Part shown: piece by piece, positions 54,390 to 64,000 of the stretch
How positions within the stretch are numbered: the stretch's first letter is position 1
How the letters are laid out: the number at the start of each line of letters is the position of its first letter
Assembly: GCF_020497125.1 (NCBI RefSeq)
Contig: NC_059075.1
Coordinates: 30,788,003 to 30,852,002, forward strand
Length of the DNA: 64,000 nt
Direction of reading: 5' to 3'
DNA from: Mauremys mutica
Taxonomy: Eukaryota; Chordata; Testudines; Geoemydidae
Notes under the pieces: generated by a model
Database searches by the model: none
The model's input: only the letters and a program-made list of their open reading frames with translations
What the model was told of the DNA's origin: nothing
Made by a program: the position numbers and the translations under genes

Positions 54390-55580
54390 CTGATCCTTAT
54401 GGCCCCGTGCTGTGCCCCTCTAATAGCCCTGGTCTTTGCCTGTTCAAACTTAGTCTCCAGGCTCTGAGCCTCTGTGGTCCAGCCCTGAGTGAAACTTTCA
54501 CCCTTCCCTTCACAAATATTATGGAATGCACAGCACACATACGAAGCATAAGCATAGGAATATTATCATCAGCCATGTCCAGTTTCCCATACAGGCATCA
54601 CCAATTGGCTTTTAAACGGCCAAATGCACACTCCACAATCATTTTGCACTTGCTCAGCCTGTTGTTGAACCCACTCCTTGCTGCTGTCAAGTTGCCCCGT
54701 GTATGACTTCATGACCTACGCCATTAAGGGGTAGGCAGGGTCTCCCAGAATCACAATGGGCATTTCTATTTTCCCCCATGGTGATCTTCTGGTCCGGGAA
54801 GAAAGTCCTTGCTTGCAGCTTCTTGAATAAGCCAGTGTTTCTAAAGACGCATGTGTCATGCACCTTTCCGGTGATCCTGCATTAATGGCTGTGAAACACC
54901 CACAGTGATCCACAAGTGCCTGGAGAACCACTGAGAAATACCCCTTGCAATTAATGTACTCGGTGGCTACGTGGTGCCAGAATTGGAATGTGCGTGCCAT
55001 CTATCGCCCCTCTACAGTTAGGGAAGCCCATTTGTGCAAAGCCATCCACAATCTCACACACGTTGCCCAAAGTCACGGTCTTTTAGCACAGGATACAATT
55101 AATGGCCCTGCACACTTGCATCAACACGAATCCAACGGTCAACTTTCCCACTCCGAACTGGTTAGCAACCGACCGGTAGCAGTCTGGAGTAGCCCACTTC
55201 CACAGTGCAATCACCACGTGCTTCTCCAACGGCAGGGCAGCTCTCATTCTCTTGTCCTTGCGCTGCAGGGCTGGTGTGAGCTCATCACACAGTCCCATGA
55301 ATGTGGCTTTCCTCATGCAAAAGTTCTGCAGCCACTGTTGTCTCCACAGATGTGCATCACAATGTGATCCCACCACTCAGTGCTTGTTTCCCAAGCCCAA
55401 AAGTGGCGTTCCACAATGGTCAGCACCTCCATGAATGTCACAAGAAATCTCATGTCATAGCTACTACGCCTGGCAAGATCAATGTCGCACTCCTCTTGCC
55501 TTTGTAATTTAAGGAATAACTCTACTGCCACTCATGACACATTGGTCAGTGCGAACAGCATTCTTGTCAACAGCTTGGGA
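54390..55580 (-). pseudogene. HARBI1-like (PIF/Harbinger) transposase relic
   Basis: Reverse-strand frames in order: RRSSYDMRFLVTFMEVLTIV (about 55470), then a DNA-binding/helix-turn-helix part (VIALWKWATPDCYRSVANQF, about 55190). The DDE-domain part follows with HCGCFTAINAGSPERCMTHA (about 54880) and PIVILGDPAYPLMA (about 54720), where GDPAYPL carries an acidic catalytic residue typical of the family. Stops between the pieces (near 55530, 55080 and 54716) inactivate it. Confidence 0.75.
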
Positions 55581-55946
55581 TCCATTTTTGCAGCCATAAA
55601 GAGGCAGGGCAGAGCACGCAGTACACAAACCGTTGAAAGATGGCGCTAAATGCGGACGGAAGCACAGGGATTGCTGGGATATGAAGAAATGGATCATGGG
55701 GTATTGGGACAGGAACCAGGATGCCCCATGACCCCTTCCACCTTCCCACAAGTCTTAGCAGCAAAAGAGAAAGAGGTACTCTGTGGGATAGCTGCCCAGA
55801 GTGCACCGCTCCGAATAGCACCACAAGTATGAACACACTTTGCGCTGGCAGCTGTCAGTGTGAACACACAACAGCGGTGTTCCTTTGGCGCTCTCTGAGA
55901 GGTGCTGTAACTGCCGGCACTGTAACTTTGTCGGTGTAGACATGTC

Positions 55947-57480
55947 CTGACTTGCTGTGTGACCTTGAGCAAATCAAATAACCTATCGCTTCCTCAGTTT
56001 CCCCTGTAGCTTTTAAAATAGTGATAATTACCTACCAACCTCACAGGCTGTTTTGAGGCATAAATAGTTAATGTTTTACAGCATTCTGAGTGTGTAAATT
56101 GTAATGGGAGCAAATTTAGGCCAACACTGAGTGCTTCTAAAAGTTCTACTCCAAATTCAAAGATGAGACATTGTGGATGTGTATTTGCATAAAGGCACGG
56201 ACTAACCTATCAAATAAGGAACTATACTGTAAGAAAAAGTTAATCACTTATGGAGAGTTAGGCATTTTTCAAATGTAGCTGCAACATTCCAAGACAATAT
56301 AAATAAGTGATTCAAAGTTCTGTAAACAGAACTCATATGTGTGGTAACGTTTTGGAAAAGTTTTATTTCTGAGAATGATTTAACATTCTAATAAACTTTT
56401 ATTTTCATGATCCATGTAACCTCATTTACTAGCAATTTTCTAATATTTACATATTAACTTGACTTAAATGAATAGTATAAATAGTGAAACAATAATGGAG
56501 TCCTGTTAAAATCCATAGGGAACATCCATGTCAATCCCTGAAGTTACCAAAGAGCCAAATTCATCCCTTGTGTTCAAATGTCATGTGGGGACCCAGTTTG
56601 GAGAAGCAATGAATGTTTCTTGGAACAGCTAGTTCTGGAGCATACAAGTAGTCTATACTCTTGTTGTAGGGTAATTGACTGCCCAGGTGGCTGATTAGTA
56701 AATAAGCACCTGGATCTAATAATGGTTACCCAAGCTCATTTAGAGAAACTCCACAGGGAGACAAGAGGTTCCCACAGAGGGGAGCCCTCAAGAGGAACCT
56801 GAGCCAGAGGGCTGAATACCTAGAAGGTGAACTCTCTGAGGAACCTGCTAGGCGGGGGAGCCTGTAAGAGTAGCTCCTGGAGAGGGGAGTCTCTGAGGCA
56901 GAAGGCTTTACCATTCATACCTCCAAGCCCAGCCTGGCAAGGATCACCTGCTGTCCCTGGAGAAGAGTTGCAGTGGATAGACCTCCCTGGAACCCAGATT
57001 CCAGAGAAGAACATTACTCTAGTAGGGGCAAGAGACCTAACACCACGGGTAGAGGCTGGAACCAGGGAGGAAGAGCATGGGTAGAGGTGAATGTGACTCA
57101 GGTGAGGAACATGGACTAAGAATGACCTTGTCACCCCACTGGGATATTGGGGTGAAAGTTTTGTTTATGTTCTGCATTGGCTTTTTCGCTAATAAATTAG
57201 ACCCTCCACAACAAGGGCCTCTTTAGCACTTATCTGGCTGTTTGGACTTATTGATACCCTGACCAAGGGAAAAATCAAGTAAGGGCTTGTCTGCAACATT
57301 GTGCCTGCCCGCAAGGGGCTGAGCTGGGTCAGACTGGAATGGTGACAGGTAGGTTTGCGAACACCAATGCTGGACAAAAAGGAAAGATTTATGATGCCAG
57401 GGTTCTCAAGAGAGTGGAATTGTACTTGAGAAGGGAAGAAGAGACTTAATTACCCAGAAACCACATGATTCTCTAAGGTA
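55947..57480. other. Intergenic, no gene seen
   Basis: No coding segment is supported. 56720-57330 looks like a repeat ending in an AATAAATTAGACCC poly(A)-like motif and could be LTR-derived; I could not find paired LTRs or a target duplication. Confidence 0.5.
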
Positions 57481-60000
57481 TTTCTGTACCAGCAGTTAAT
57501 TTGGGGAACCCTGTATACCAACTTCTAACTTGGCTAATGTAACAAAACCCCAACATCCCTGATCCAACAAAAAGGGAATTTGGTTACAGACTGAGTAGCT
57601 GCAGAATGGTCATAGAGTGTGCATTTGGGCAGCTGAAAGCTCATTGACAATGTCTGCATACCTGTCTGGATGCCATTGTGGCCAACACTCTTTGCATAAT
57701 CGTGACATGCTGTACCCCTCACAACATATGTGAAGGGAAAGGGAAATAATTCAGTATGGAGTGGGCACAGGACCAGAAGTGCCAAAAGGGCTATACCCAC
57801 CACCCCCCCCCCGCCTTTACTGGCCATAAGGGTGAGCAACAGCGGGAGGGTGTGGAGAGAAGTGAGTGGTGGCTCAGGAAGAAGGGGTGGGGCAGGGCCT
57901 CCAAGGTCATGGCCATTGTTCAGGTGTCTATGGTCCCCTCACTTTCAGGGTGCTTCCGCCACACCTGCACAGGACAGAACTAGTTTGCAAAGCTTATACT
58001 AACAACTAGATTCCACCCATGTGAACACTAGTCCTGGTTCCTGTTGGGCAAGTGAAATCCAGGATGCAATATATTCTCACATCCTGAAACAGCAGGAAGG
58101 GAGATAGTGACTTCTGCCTCTGCTGAGGACACTATCTCTGGGAGCCACTTTTAAAGCACTAGAGAACACTTGCATAGAGTTGCAAGCCAACATGCATTTT
58201 TGTAGGTTTTGATCTCCTACAGCCAACATTCTGTACCTATTGACCATAGGCAATTGTGTGAAGGCACCTCCTCAAGGTTAATACCTTTAGCCATGTGTTT
58301 GTGTGGCGGAGAGTGCTGACACAGTTCTATTAACAATACAAAACATTGCACAATTATGGCAACACCTCTGTTAAGCAGTTCCTTACCAAGAGCAGTCAAT
58401 TAGTTGTAAACCACTTTAAAAACAGTTCTGTAAGTGGTTGTGAGGGGCTTCAGAATATTTATTTTCACCATTCACTTGCCTATAACATTTATCGGCTGTT
58501 ATGCCTGACTACGCCCAATGTTTAAAGTGGTCAAGGTTGGTTGGAGCTTGGGGGACGGAAGGGCCATTTAAGCACTGTGTGGTGTCTGATGTCTTTACTG
58601 TTAATTTAATTGTTTCCTTTTTCTGTATACTAAATTAATATATTAACCAAGCCACAAATCTATGTATGTAAACTTTTCCTATGTGTTTAATTCTGCTGCT
58701 AGTGAAAGTATCCAGTGCATTCTGATCACACTTTACTTTTCGTATTCTGCCAGTGGGCTTTTTTAAATTATGATATTTAGGGCCCAGGGAGCGGGCATGG
58801 GGGAGAGAGGGAATTCTTTGCAGTGTTATGGCTGCAGTGATTTATGGAAGTCAGTCACGTACTGTGTATTTTTGGGCCCGATGCCAAATCTGGAGAAAAT
58901 AGCCCACTGATCATACTAGAAAGGAGGGCCAATGCACAAGTCAAGGGAACAGTAACATTACAAGTGACACATGGAACATAAAAGTGGGGGGGGAAATCTT
59001 GACAGAACTGCAAATCCAAAAACAATGGGTCAGGATCCCTGAGCAATGTGCACACATTATTGTCGGTGAACCTGTCTCCTTGTCTTTTCCCTTCCCCTCC
59101 CCAACCCCCTGGAAATGGCAGTGGAAAATTGTCCAGGCAGGGACATCTCCTGTGTGGAGTTAGAGGGGCAGACACAAGCTGGGTTTCAGGGAGTGCCACA
59201 GGCTCATTGTTCCCCTCCTGCATGCTCAGGGGGGTTCCTCTGTAAAGGGTTTCAGGTGCTGGTAGAGGTTGTTGTGCCAGAAGTCCTGAAGGATCCTCCC
59301 TGTCACTCAGGAGGTTGTATCCTCCACCTCCTCAGAGCCCTGGGGAACAGCTAAAGGAGAAGGAGCAGCAGGAGGAGAAGGAGATGGCGCCAGTTCCCAG
59401 AGGGACACAGTGGCCCTGGCTGATGGGGCCCCAAATTCGTTTGGCTACCAGCTGAATGAGTGACAACATCAGGGCTTGATCCCATTCCTTGAGGCATGCA
59501 TCCTGCTTCAAGAACTGGTTCATCAGTGCCTTCTCCTGCCGAAGAGTCTCATACTCCCAAGCCCTGAGGAACTCAAACTGCTCCTGATTTCTCCTGTCCG
59601 TGCCACTGAGCAGGACCTCCAGGGTCCTTCTTCATCTACCTCTGATGTCTCTGGGGTGCTGCTCCTGCCCTCCTTGCAAAAATGGTTTTCATTTGGCAGT
59701 GGAAATTCCACTGGCAAGGGTAGCATTACATTTTTATGTCCTTTGAGGGAAGCTAATAAATCCTCCCACGCAACATAGCTGTGTTGCCAAAGGCCTCAAT
59801 ATTGATACTTTTTAGCAGTTCAGGAATGTGACTGTTACACTCTCCTTCAATCTCAGACTTCTGCAGTCCCCTAGGAAGGAGCAGAGGTTAATAATAGTAA
59901 GATACCTGTAGTAATGTGTAAGCAGGGTCTGAATGAGCTTTCCCGTGCTGGAATCAGGGGCCCATGCCCTGCCCCTTCACCACTTTTTAATAAAAGAATC
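57480..60000. mobile_element. Second PIF/Harbinger copy, opposite orientation, damaged
   Basis: 57590-57990 on + translates to the transposase C-terminus (VIECAFGQLKAH, TCCTPHNICEGKGN). 59730 down to 58855 on the reverse strand has an accessory-protein relic (NQFLKQDACLKEWDQALMLS, then PVALPETQLVSAPLT). Again the two genes converge. The order is mirrored relative to the copy at 52985. Neither terminus was found, so the limits are approximate. Confidence 0.6.
58855..59730 (-). pseudogene. Harbinger accessory (Myb/SANT-type?) protein relic
   Basis: Reverse-strand frames NQFLKQDACLKEWDQALMLS (59520) and ETQLVSAPLTPHRRCPCL (about 59170), separated by stops. The helical Gln/Glu-rich segment resembles the C-terminal part of the second protein of vertebrate Harbinger elements. 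Assignment by resemblance only. Confidence 0.45.
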
Positions 60001-60039
60001 ACATGCACTGTGGGGAAAAAACATGATCATACTGCTAAA

Positions 60040-60440
60040 GGCCAAGATGCATGTTGTACTCCTGGGAGAATTCAGCGCAACTGCAGAATTTATGCCCCTG
60101 CAGATTTAGACACAGACAGACAGACACACACACACACACAGACACAGATTCTGTTGGGAAGGCCCTGCAATTACATCTTTTGCCTACCAAGGGCTGCTGT
60201 GGCACCAGAAGGGAGGGCAACTGGCTCATCACCGGAGCAGCCAGCTGTGGAGAGAGAGAGAGAGAGAGGACGCTTTGGGCTTGGCCCCTCCCCCTCCACT
60301 TCTACAAAGGTTCTGGCGCCTTTGGCTCTCCCCTGAAATCTACGGATAAGCTGAAGGAAAAGATTTCAGGAACTCAGGTTGTTTGCATAGACACACCTAC
60401 TCTGCCTAGGTGCACAGCATGATGGAGCTGTTTTGACCAA
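60040..60440. repeat. Unclassified repeat with CA and GA tracts
   Basis: ACTCCTGGGAGAATTCAGCG and CAGAATTTATGCCCCTGCAG match a common turtle repeat as I recall. (CA)n at about 60115-60142 and (GA)n at about 60248-60268. No coding capacity. Confidence 0.4.
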
Positions 60441-62480
60441 ATGATCGCTTTTGGGTGTTTGTTGGATTGCAAGTCACTTGGGCGCTGGGTGCAATGAAAG
60501 GTGGTTGTCCTTGTTGTGTGAGTGTGGGATGGCAGAACTGTGCTTAACCTGCCCAGGTTGAGGGGGTTACCCTCAACTGAACTGCATTCACTAAGGAAGG
60601 GGTAGGGATGCTAAATCCCAGTTTAAAGGAAAATGGGTGGGGACAGATAAGTGTACCTGGTGGTGTGGTCTTTAGCTAAAGAGTCCTGGATACCATTTGA
60701 CACTTTCCCTCTTCTGTGTTGAATGACAGAACTGATAAGACTCAATAGGAAGTCATTTGTTTTGTTACAGAATGTTAGAGCTGAATTCAGTGATAACCAG
60801 GTCTAAGTGCTAGGCTTACATCTTCTGTGGGCCAGCCTAGTAGTGAGGCTTTCCCCCCCATCACCACCTCCCCAGTTGAAATCACTGTGTTAAGTGGTGA
60901 GACCTTGAGACACTGCAGAGGTTGGCAGTAGAACGATGCAGTGGTGAAGTGAATGACGATGTAGCAGCGGTGGCAGCAGGCATCAATGCAGAGTGCACAG
61001 TGCAGCAGCAGCAGCAGTTGAGGCATTGCTTGACACCTCACACACACACACTTCAGGGTGGAAGGTGAATGCACCTCTGGATCTTTTCTGACCAAGGACA
61101 AAAACTGTATGTGGGGTGCAGTGGGGGGAGAGAGGAGTGACATGTAAAAGGAACGTTTGTTCGACTTTCACATTGTAGGGTGAGAACCTGAGGCAAAAGT
61201 CACTGCCCAACATACTCTGGGGTGAGTGTTTTGCTCATGGTCATATGCTTCCAAGTCATGCTTGTGGCATTTTTCCAAACTAATGCCAGGTTCTATTCCA
61301 CTTTTTATTAAAAAAATTCTTTTCTATACTCAGACTCAGTGCTTGCAAGACAAGAAGTATTGCGTCTTGGAGGCACCCAAGGCTGGAATGTAATTTTCCC
61401 AGGTTACTGGGTCGGGGCTTGAGACAGTTCTGTGTTATGCTGTAAAAGGAACCCCTAGATATTGAACCAGGCCATGTCACTGTCAACTACACCTGGCAGA
61501 AGGGTTACAATTTTTTTTTAAACTTAGTGTATCAAAGAGGGGAGGAGGTCAGTTCCTTCCAGGGGCTATGTTACCAGTTACCTATTTCTTCTTTAAAAGC
61601 TGGTCATCATTTGGAGAACATAGCAGTTTTCAAGGTACCAGAATGGAACAGAGAGGTGGCTTTCCAGTCCTGTGGAAGAGATCCAGCCATCTACACAGTG
61701 AGATGTTTCTGCTAAAGATCACCCCTTCACACATTGCTCAATGGAGGGTTTGGTCAGTTATGAAGGTGGACCAAACACATTTGCCATTAACCTGAAGAAC
61801 CAGATGGAATTTCTGCTTCACCAGAAATTTGCTGATTTTTTTTTATAGGACTAGGAGGCAATTTGAGAGAAAATTGACTATATTCTAAGACTAGCAGATG
61901 GAGTGTCTATGGAAGCGGGGAGGAAACCACTGAGAATGCCCAGCCACTCTCAACCAGCATTACCAGAAAACCTGGACCCTGTGTCCAGCAAACATCTTTG
62001 AAAGGGACAGGGAAAGAGATGCACTATAATTTTATTTGTTCCCTGAACTTTCTGATCAACACTGCAAGACACTAGCATCTCCACTGCTAAAAGATACCAC
62101 ATTGCATTTGTTCAGCCACCAGAGTGGATCAGCCCCCATTTCTCCCAGCTTCTGCAGCGTGGGGTAGAGTGGGGAAAGGCCACACACCAGCTATGAGGAA
62201 TGGTGAAAACATTTGTAATGGTCACAGAGATAAAGGACTACTGCGATTTTCCTTGGACAACCAAAGTTTCCTTCCCAGACTTAAATGACCCTGCACCTAA
62301 CCCAGCCCCATCCCCTTCAATGCAGCTACCATTTGTAAGGGGACTGGAGGACCAGAGGGAAATGGAGGAGTGGTTTTGTGCCTTTGGATAGCCATAAGTT
62401 TTCTACTACTGTCCTATCCCTGACTGGTCCCTTTCCAAACCTGTCTCCTCCCTCCCTTTCCCCCACTCTGCGTGGGGTTC
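60440..62480. other. Intergenic, no gene seen
   Basis: Short CAG/CA tracts (61003-61050). No exon with paired splice sites and no clear transposon ends. Open frames are short and overlap on both strands. Confidence 0.55.
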
Positions 62481-62644
62481 TTGGGGGGTTGCAAGCTGTC
62501 AGCCTCCACCCCAAACCCTGCTTTGCCTCCAGCATTTATAGTGGTGTTAAATATATAAAAAGTGTTTTTAATTTATAAGGGGGGTCGCACTCAGAGGCTT
62601 TCTATGTGAAAGGGGTCACCAGTACAAAAGTTTGAGAATCACTG
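62480..62644. mobile_element. hAT right-end fragment
   Basis: Ends AAAAGTTTGAGAATCACTG, the inverse of CAGTGATTCTCAAACTTTT, like the termini of 49309. No left end with a matching CCCTAAAC flank was found, so it is truncated. Confidence 0.55.
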
Positions 62645-63860
62645 CCCTAAACTATTGTACCTAGTGTGCTGGCCTAGAAATGCACAGACATAGGGCACGA
62701 TGACAGTTCATTAATAATTTGTTTTATAGCTTTTGCTAAATGCATAATGTGGCCGATGGGAATTCAATGAAATTCTTGATTTATAGCCATGTCTTGCTCA
62801 GGGACCATTTTGGGGTGGAGCAGGGACTGGGGTTCAGGCATGTAGCACCAGGACAAGATGGGATATGGGTGGGAGCCCATTGCAGCTTAGCAGCCTCAAG
62901 TTCTGGTTCCTGCTGCAGCTCATTGTTGGCAGGAGGAGAGGGTTGCCCGCTCAACCAGCTCTGTCGGGTAGAGATACAGAATGAAATGCTTCTTTTCCTG
63001 TGGAGCTTCCAGGGCTTCCTCCATGGTCCGTCCTAGCTCCACACTCTAGCCCCTATTGGCATCCCATTGTACGATGAAGCAGTGGGGTTGAGGAAGGGGT
63101 CATGAGATACTGCAGGCTACTACTGGGAGCTCTGGAGAACACCAGGTCTAGGTCATTGTAGTATGGGCATGTATGAGAGTCCATTTTGGAACGATTGTTG
63201 GAGTCCTCTACCCTCCAGTATTGGAGTCTCGGGTGTTTCTTTCATTCCTGCCATTGGACTGGAGTGCTGTGAATTCCTGCCTCCTCCAGCCTCCTTGAAA
63301 TCTCCCAGCTCAGGTGAATGTTCCTGCTGCTCTGGGAGAAGTCCTGGAGGATGGTATAGTCTAACCGCACATTTCGATCCGGCCCAGGTATGCTTGGCAG
63401 ACAATGCAGCTGCAATGAGAACATGATCCATGTTCACCAGAACAGTTTTCTGCTGCACTCTTTTGATGAGTACAGAAGTGGTCAGCCTAGTTTGCTACTA
63501 CCACTGGCAACAGAGTTATGAGGCTTTTATATAGATGTGGTAAGGGTCAAGCAGAAAAGGGTTCACTGCATTGTGGGAATGGATCTGGAGCAATACTGAA
63601 ACTTGGGATCTGGTACGTGCCTCTTGCCCCGTCCACACACTACACTCTACCATGGGTATAGGTCCATGCTATAGTGGAGGCATATACATACCCACGCCCT
63701 CAGGCATGCTAGCTTCCTCGTCCTGTACTCGCCTCCAGACTCAGGCTTCAGGGATTTAGGAGTGTGTGTGTATGTGTGTGAGCTATAGCACAACAACACA
63801 CATGGAGACATGCACAGTCACTAGTATTGTAGCCTAAGAGACACTGTTTTCCAGGATAAA
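62645..63860. other. Intergenic, unclassified repeat-like sequence
   Basis: Resembles low-copy transposon-derived sequence (for example the open reverse-strand stretch 63458-63153) but I cannot name a family. A (GT)n tract lies at 63762-63780. Confidence 0.4.
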
Positions 63861-63861
63861 G

Positions 63862-64000
63862 TCCCCCATTCTGTTGGTATGACCTGCATTCTTTGTCCTA
63901 AATGTATGATGCTGCACTTGGCTGTACAAAATGCATTTTATTTATATGGTTCCAGATAAACAAGTGATCCACATTACTCTGTATGACTGCTCTGGCCTCA
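63862..64000 (-). mobile_element. CR1 3'-region fragment at window edge
   Basis: GATAAAGTCCCCCATTCTGT, ATGATGCTGCACTTGGC and the TCCACATTACTCTGTATGAC motif align with 22610-22745 of the reverse-strand CR1. It runs off the right end of the window. Confidence 0.7.

Larger units (their letters stand above)
52985..55946. mobile_element. PIF/Harbinger transposon, damaged, two convergent genes
   Basis: The right end TCGGTGTAGACATGTCC has the GTCTACAC core of the other Harbinger ends here. A + strand accessory protein relic (about 52990-53810) and a reverse-strand transposase relic (about 55580-54390) point at each other. Their poly(A) signals nearly meet: AATAAA at 53927-53932 on + and at 53959-53964 on -. 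Three insertions interrupt it: hAT MITEs at 53248 and 54133 and probably a third at about 53753-53918. I found no matching left terminus, so the left border is approximate. Confidence 0.7.

Noticed and set aside
54390..55580. Host HARBI1 gene
   Set aside because: The frame has several stops, lies in a Harbinger element with its terminal sequence and is interrupted by a MITE, so it is a transposon relic rather than the domesticated HARBI1 gene.
56720..57330. LTR with poly(A) signal
   Set aside because: AATAAATTAGACCC is present, but no second LTR, TG...CA ends or duplication could be shown.
50802..64000. A neighbouring host gene after CATSPERB (PPP4R3A side in human)
   Set aside because: No exon with paired splice sites or recognised domain was found in this interval; everything readable is transposon-derived.
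1..64000. A novel defence, biosynthetic or other undescribed multi-gene system
   Set aside because: The window is one vertebrate gene and repeats. Nothing supports a co-ordinated gene cluster; the unusual points are individual mobile elements.

Overview
This window is vertebrate nuclear DNA: long introns, small exons with GT/AG borders, and dense transposable-element relics. The repeats point to a turtle, probably a cryptodire. They include CR1 LINEs, a tRNA-headed SINE with a CR1-like tail (Cry/Pol III SINE type), many hAT and PIF/Harbinger elements, DIRS elements and one RTE-type LINE. The species assignment is inference from memory of repeat families; no search was run.

One host gene is supported. 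Twelve exons on the + strand (630..781 to 50592..50801) encode the C-terminal half of the CatSper channel auxiliary subunit beta (CATSPERB). All twelve join in frame: 1,946 coding bases give two bases of a split codon plus 648 codons including the stop (647 residues), with no internal stop and matching intron phases at every junction. The N-terminal half lies before base 1. The protein ends with a conserved extracellular cysteine-containing region, a single transmembrane helix and a short basic, serine-rich cytoplasmic tail. Candidate poly(A) signals lie 0.4-0.9 kb after the stop. CatSper genes are absent from birds, so an apparently intact CATSPERB fits a non-avian sauropsid.

Layout. 1-4.4 kb: three exons in plain intron sequence. 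4.4-11.1 kb: one intron with a 2.1-kb Harbinger-like element, broken DIRS pieces and a SINE. 11.1-21.6 kb: three exons, two hAT elements, a Harbinger MITE, and a CR1 split by a second MITE. 21.6-33.6 kb: a reverse-strand CR1 with a hairpin duplication, one exon, an RTE LINE, a tRNA-like palindrome and a DIRS element with inverted termini. 33.6-41.5 kb: four exons with small hAT, mariner-type and retroposon insertions. 41.5-50.6 kb: a 9-kb intron holding four hAT elements, a CR1 tail and a SINE. 50.8-64 kb: intergenic DNA with two damaged Harbinger elements in opposite orientation, further hAT copies and a CR1 tail at the right edge.

I see no bacterial-type operon, CRISPR array, bona fide tRNA or rRNA gene, or intact second protein gene. 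The most informative material is the CATSPERB exon set and the insertions whose ends and target duplications can be read directly.
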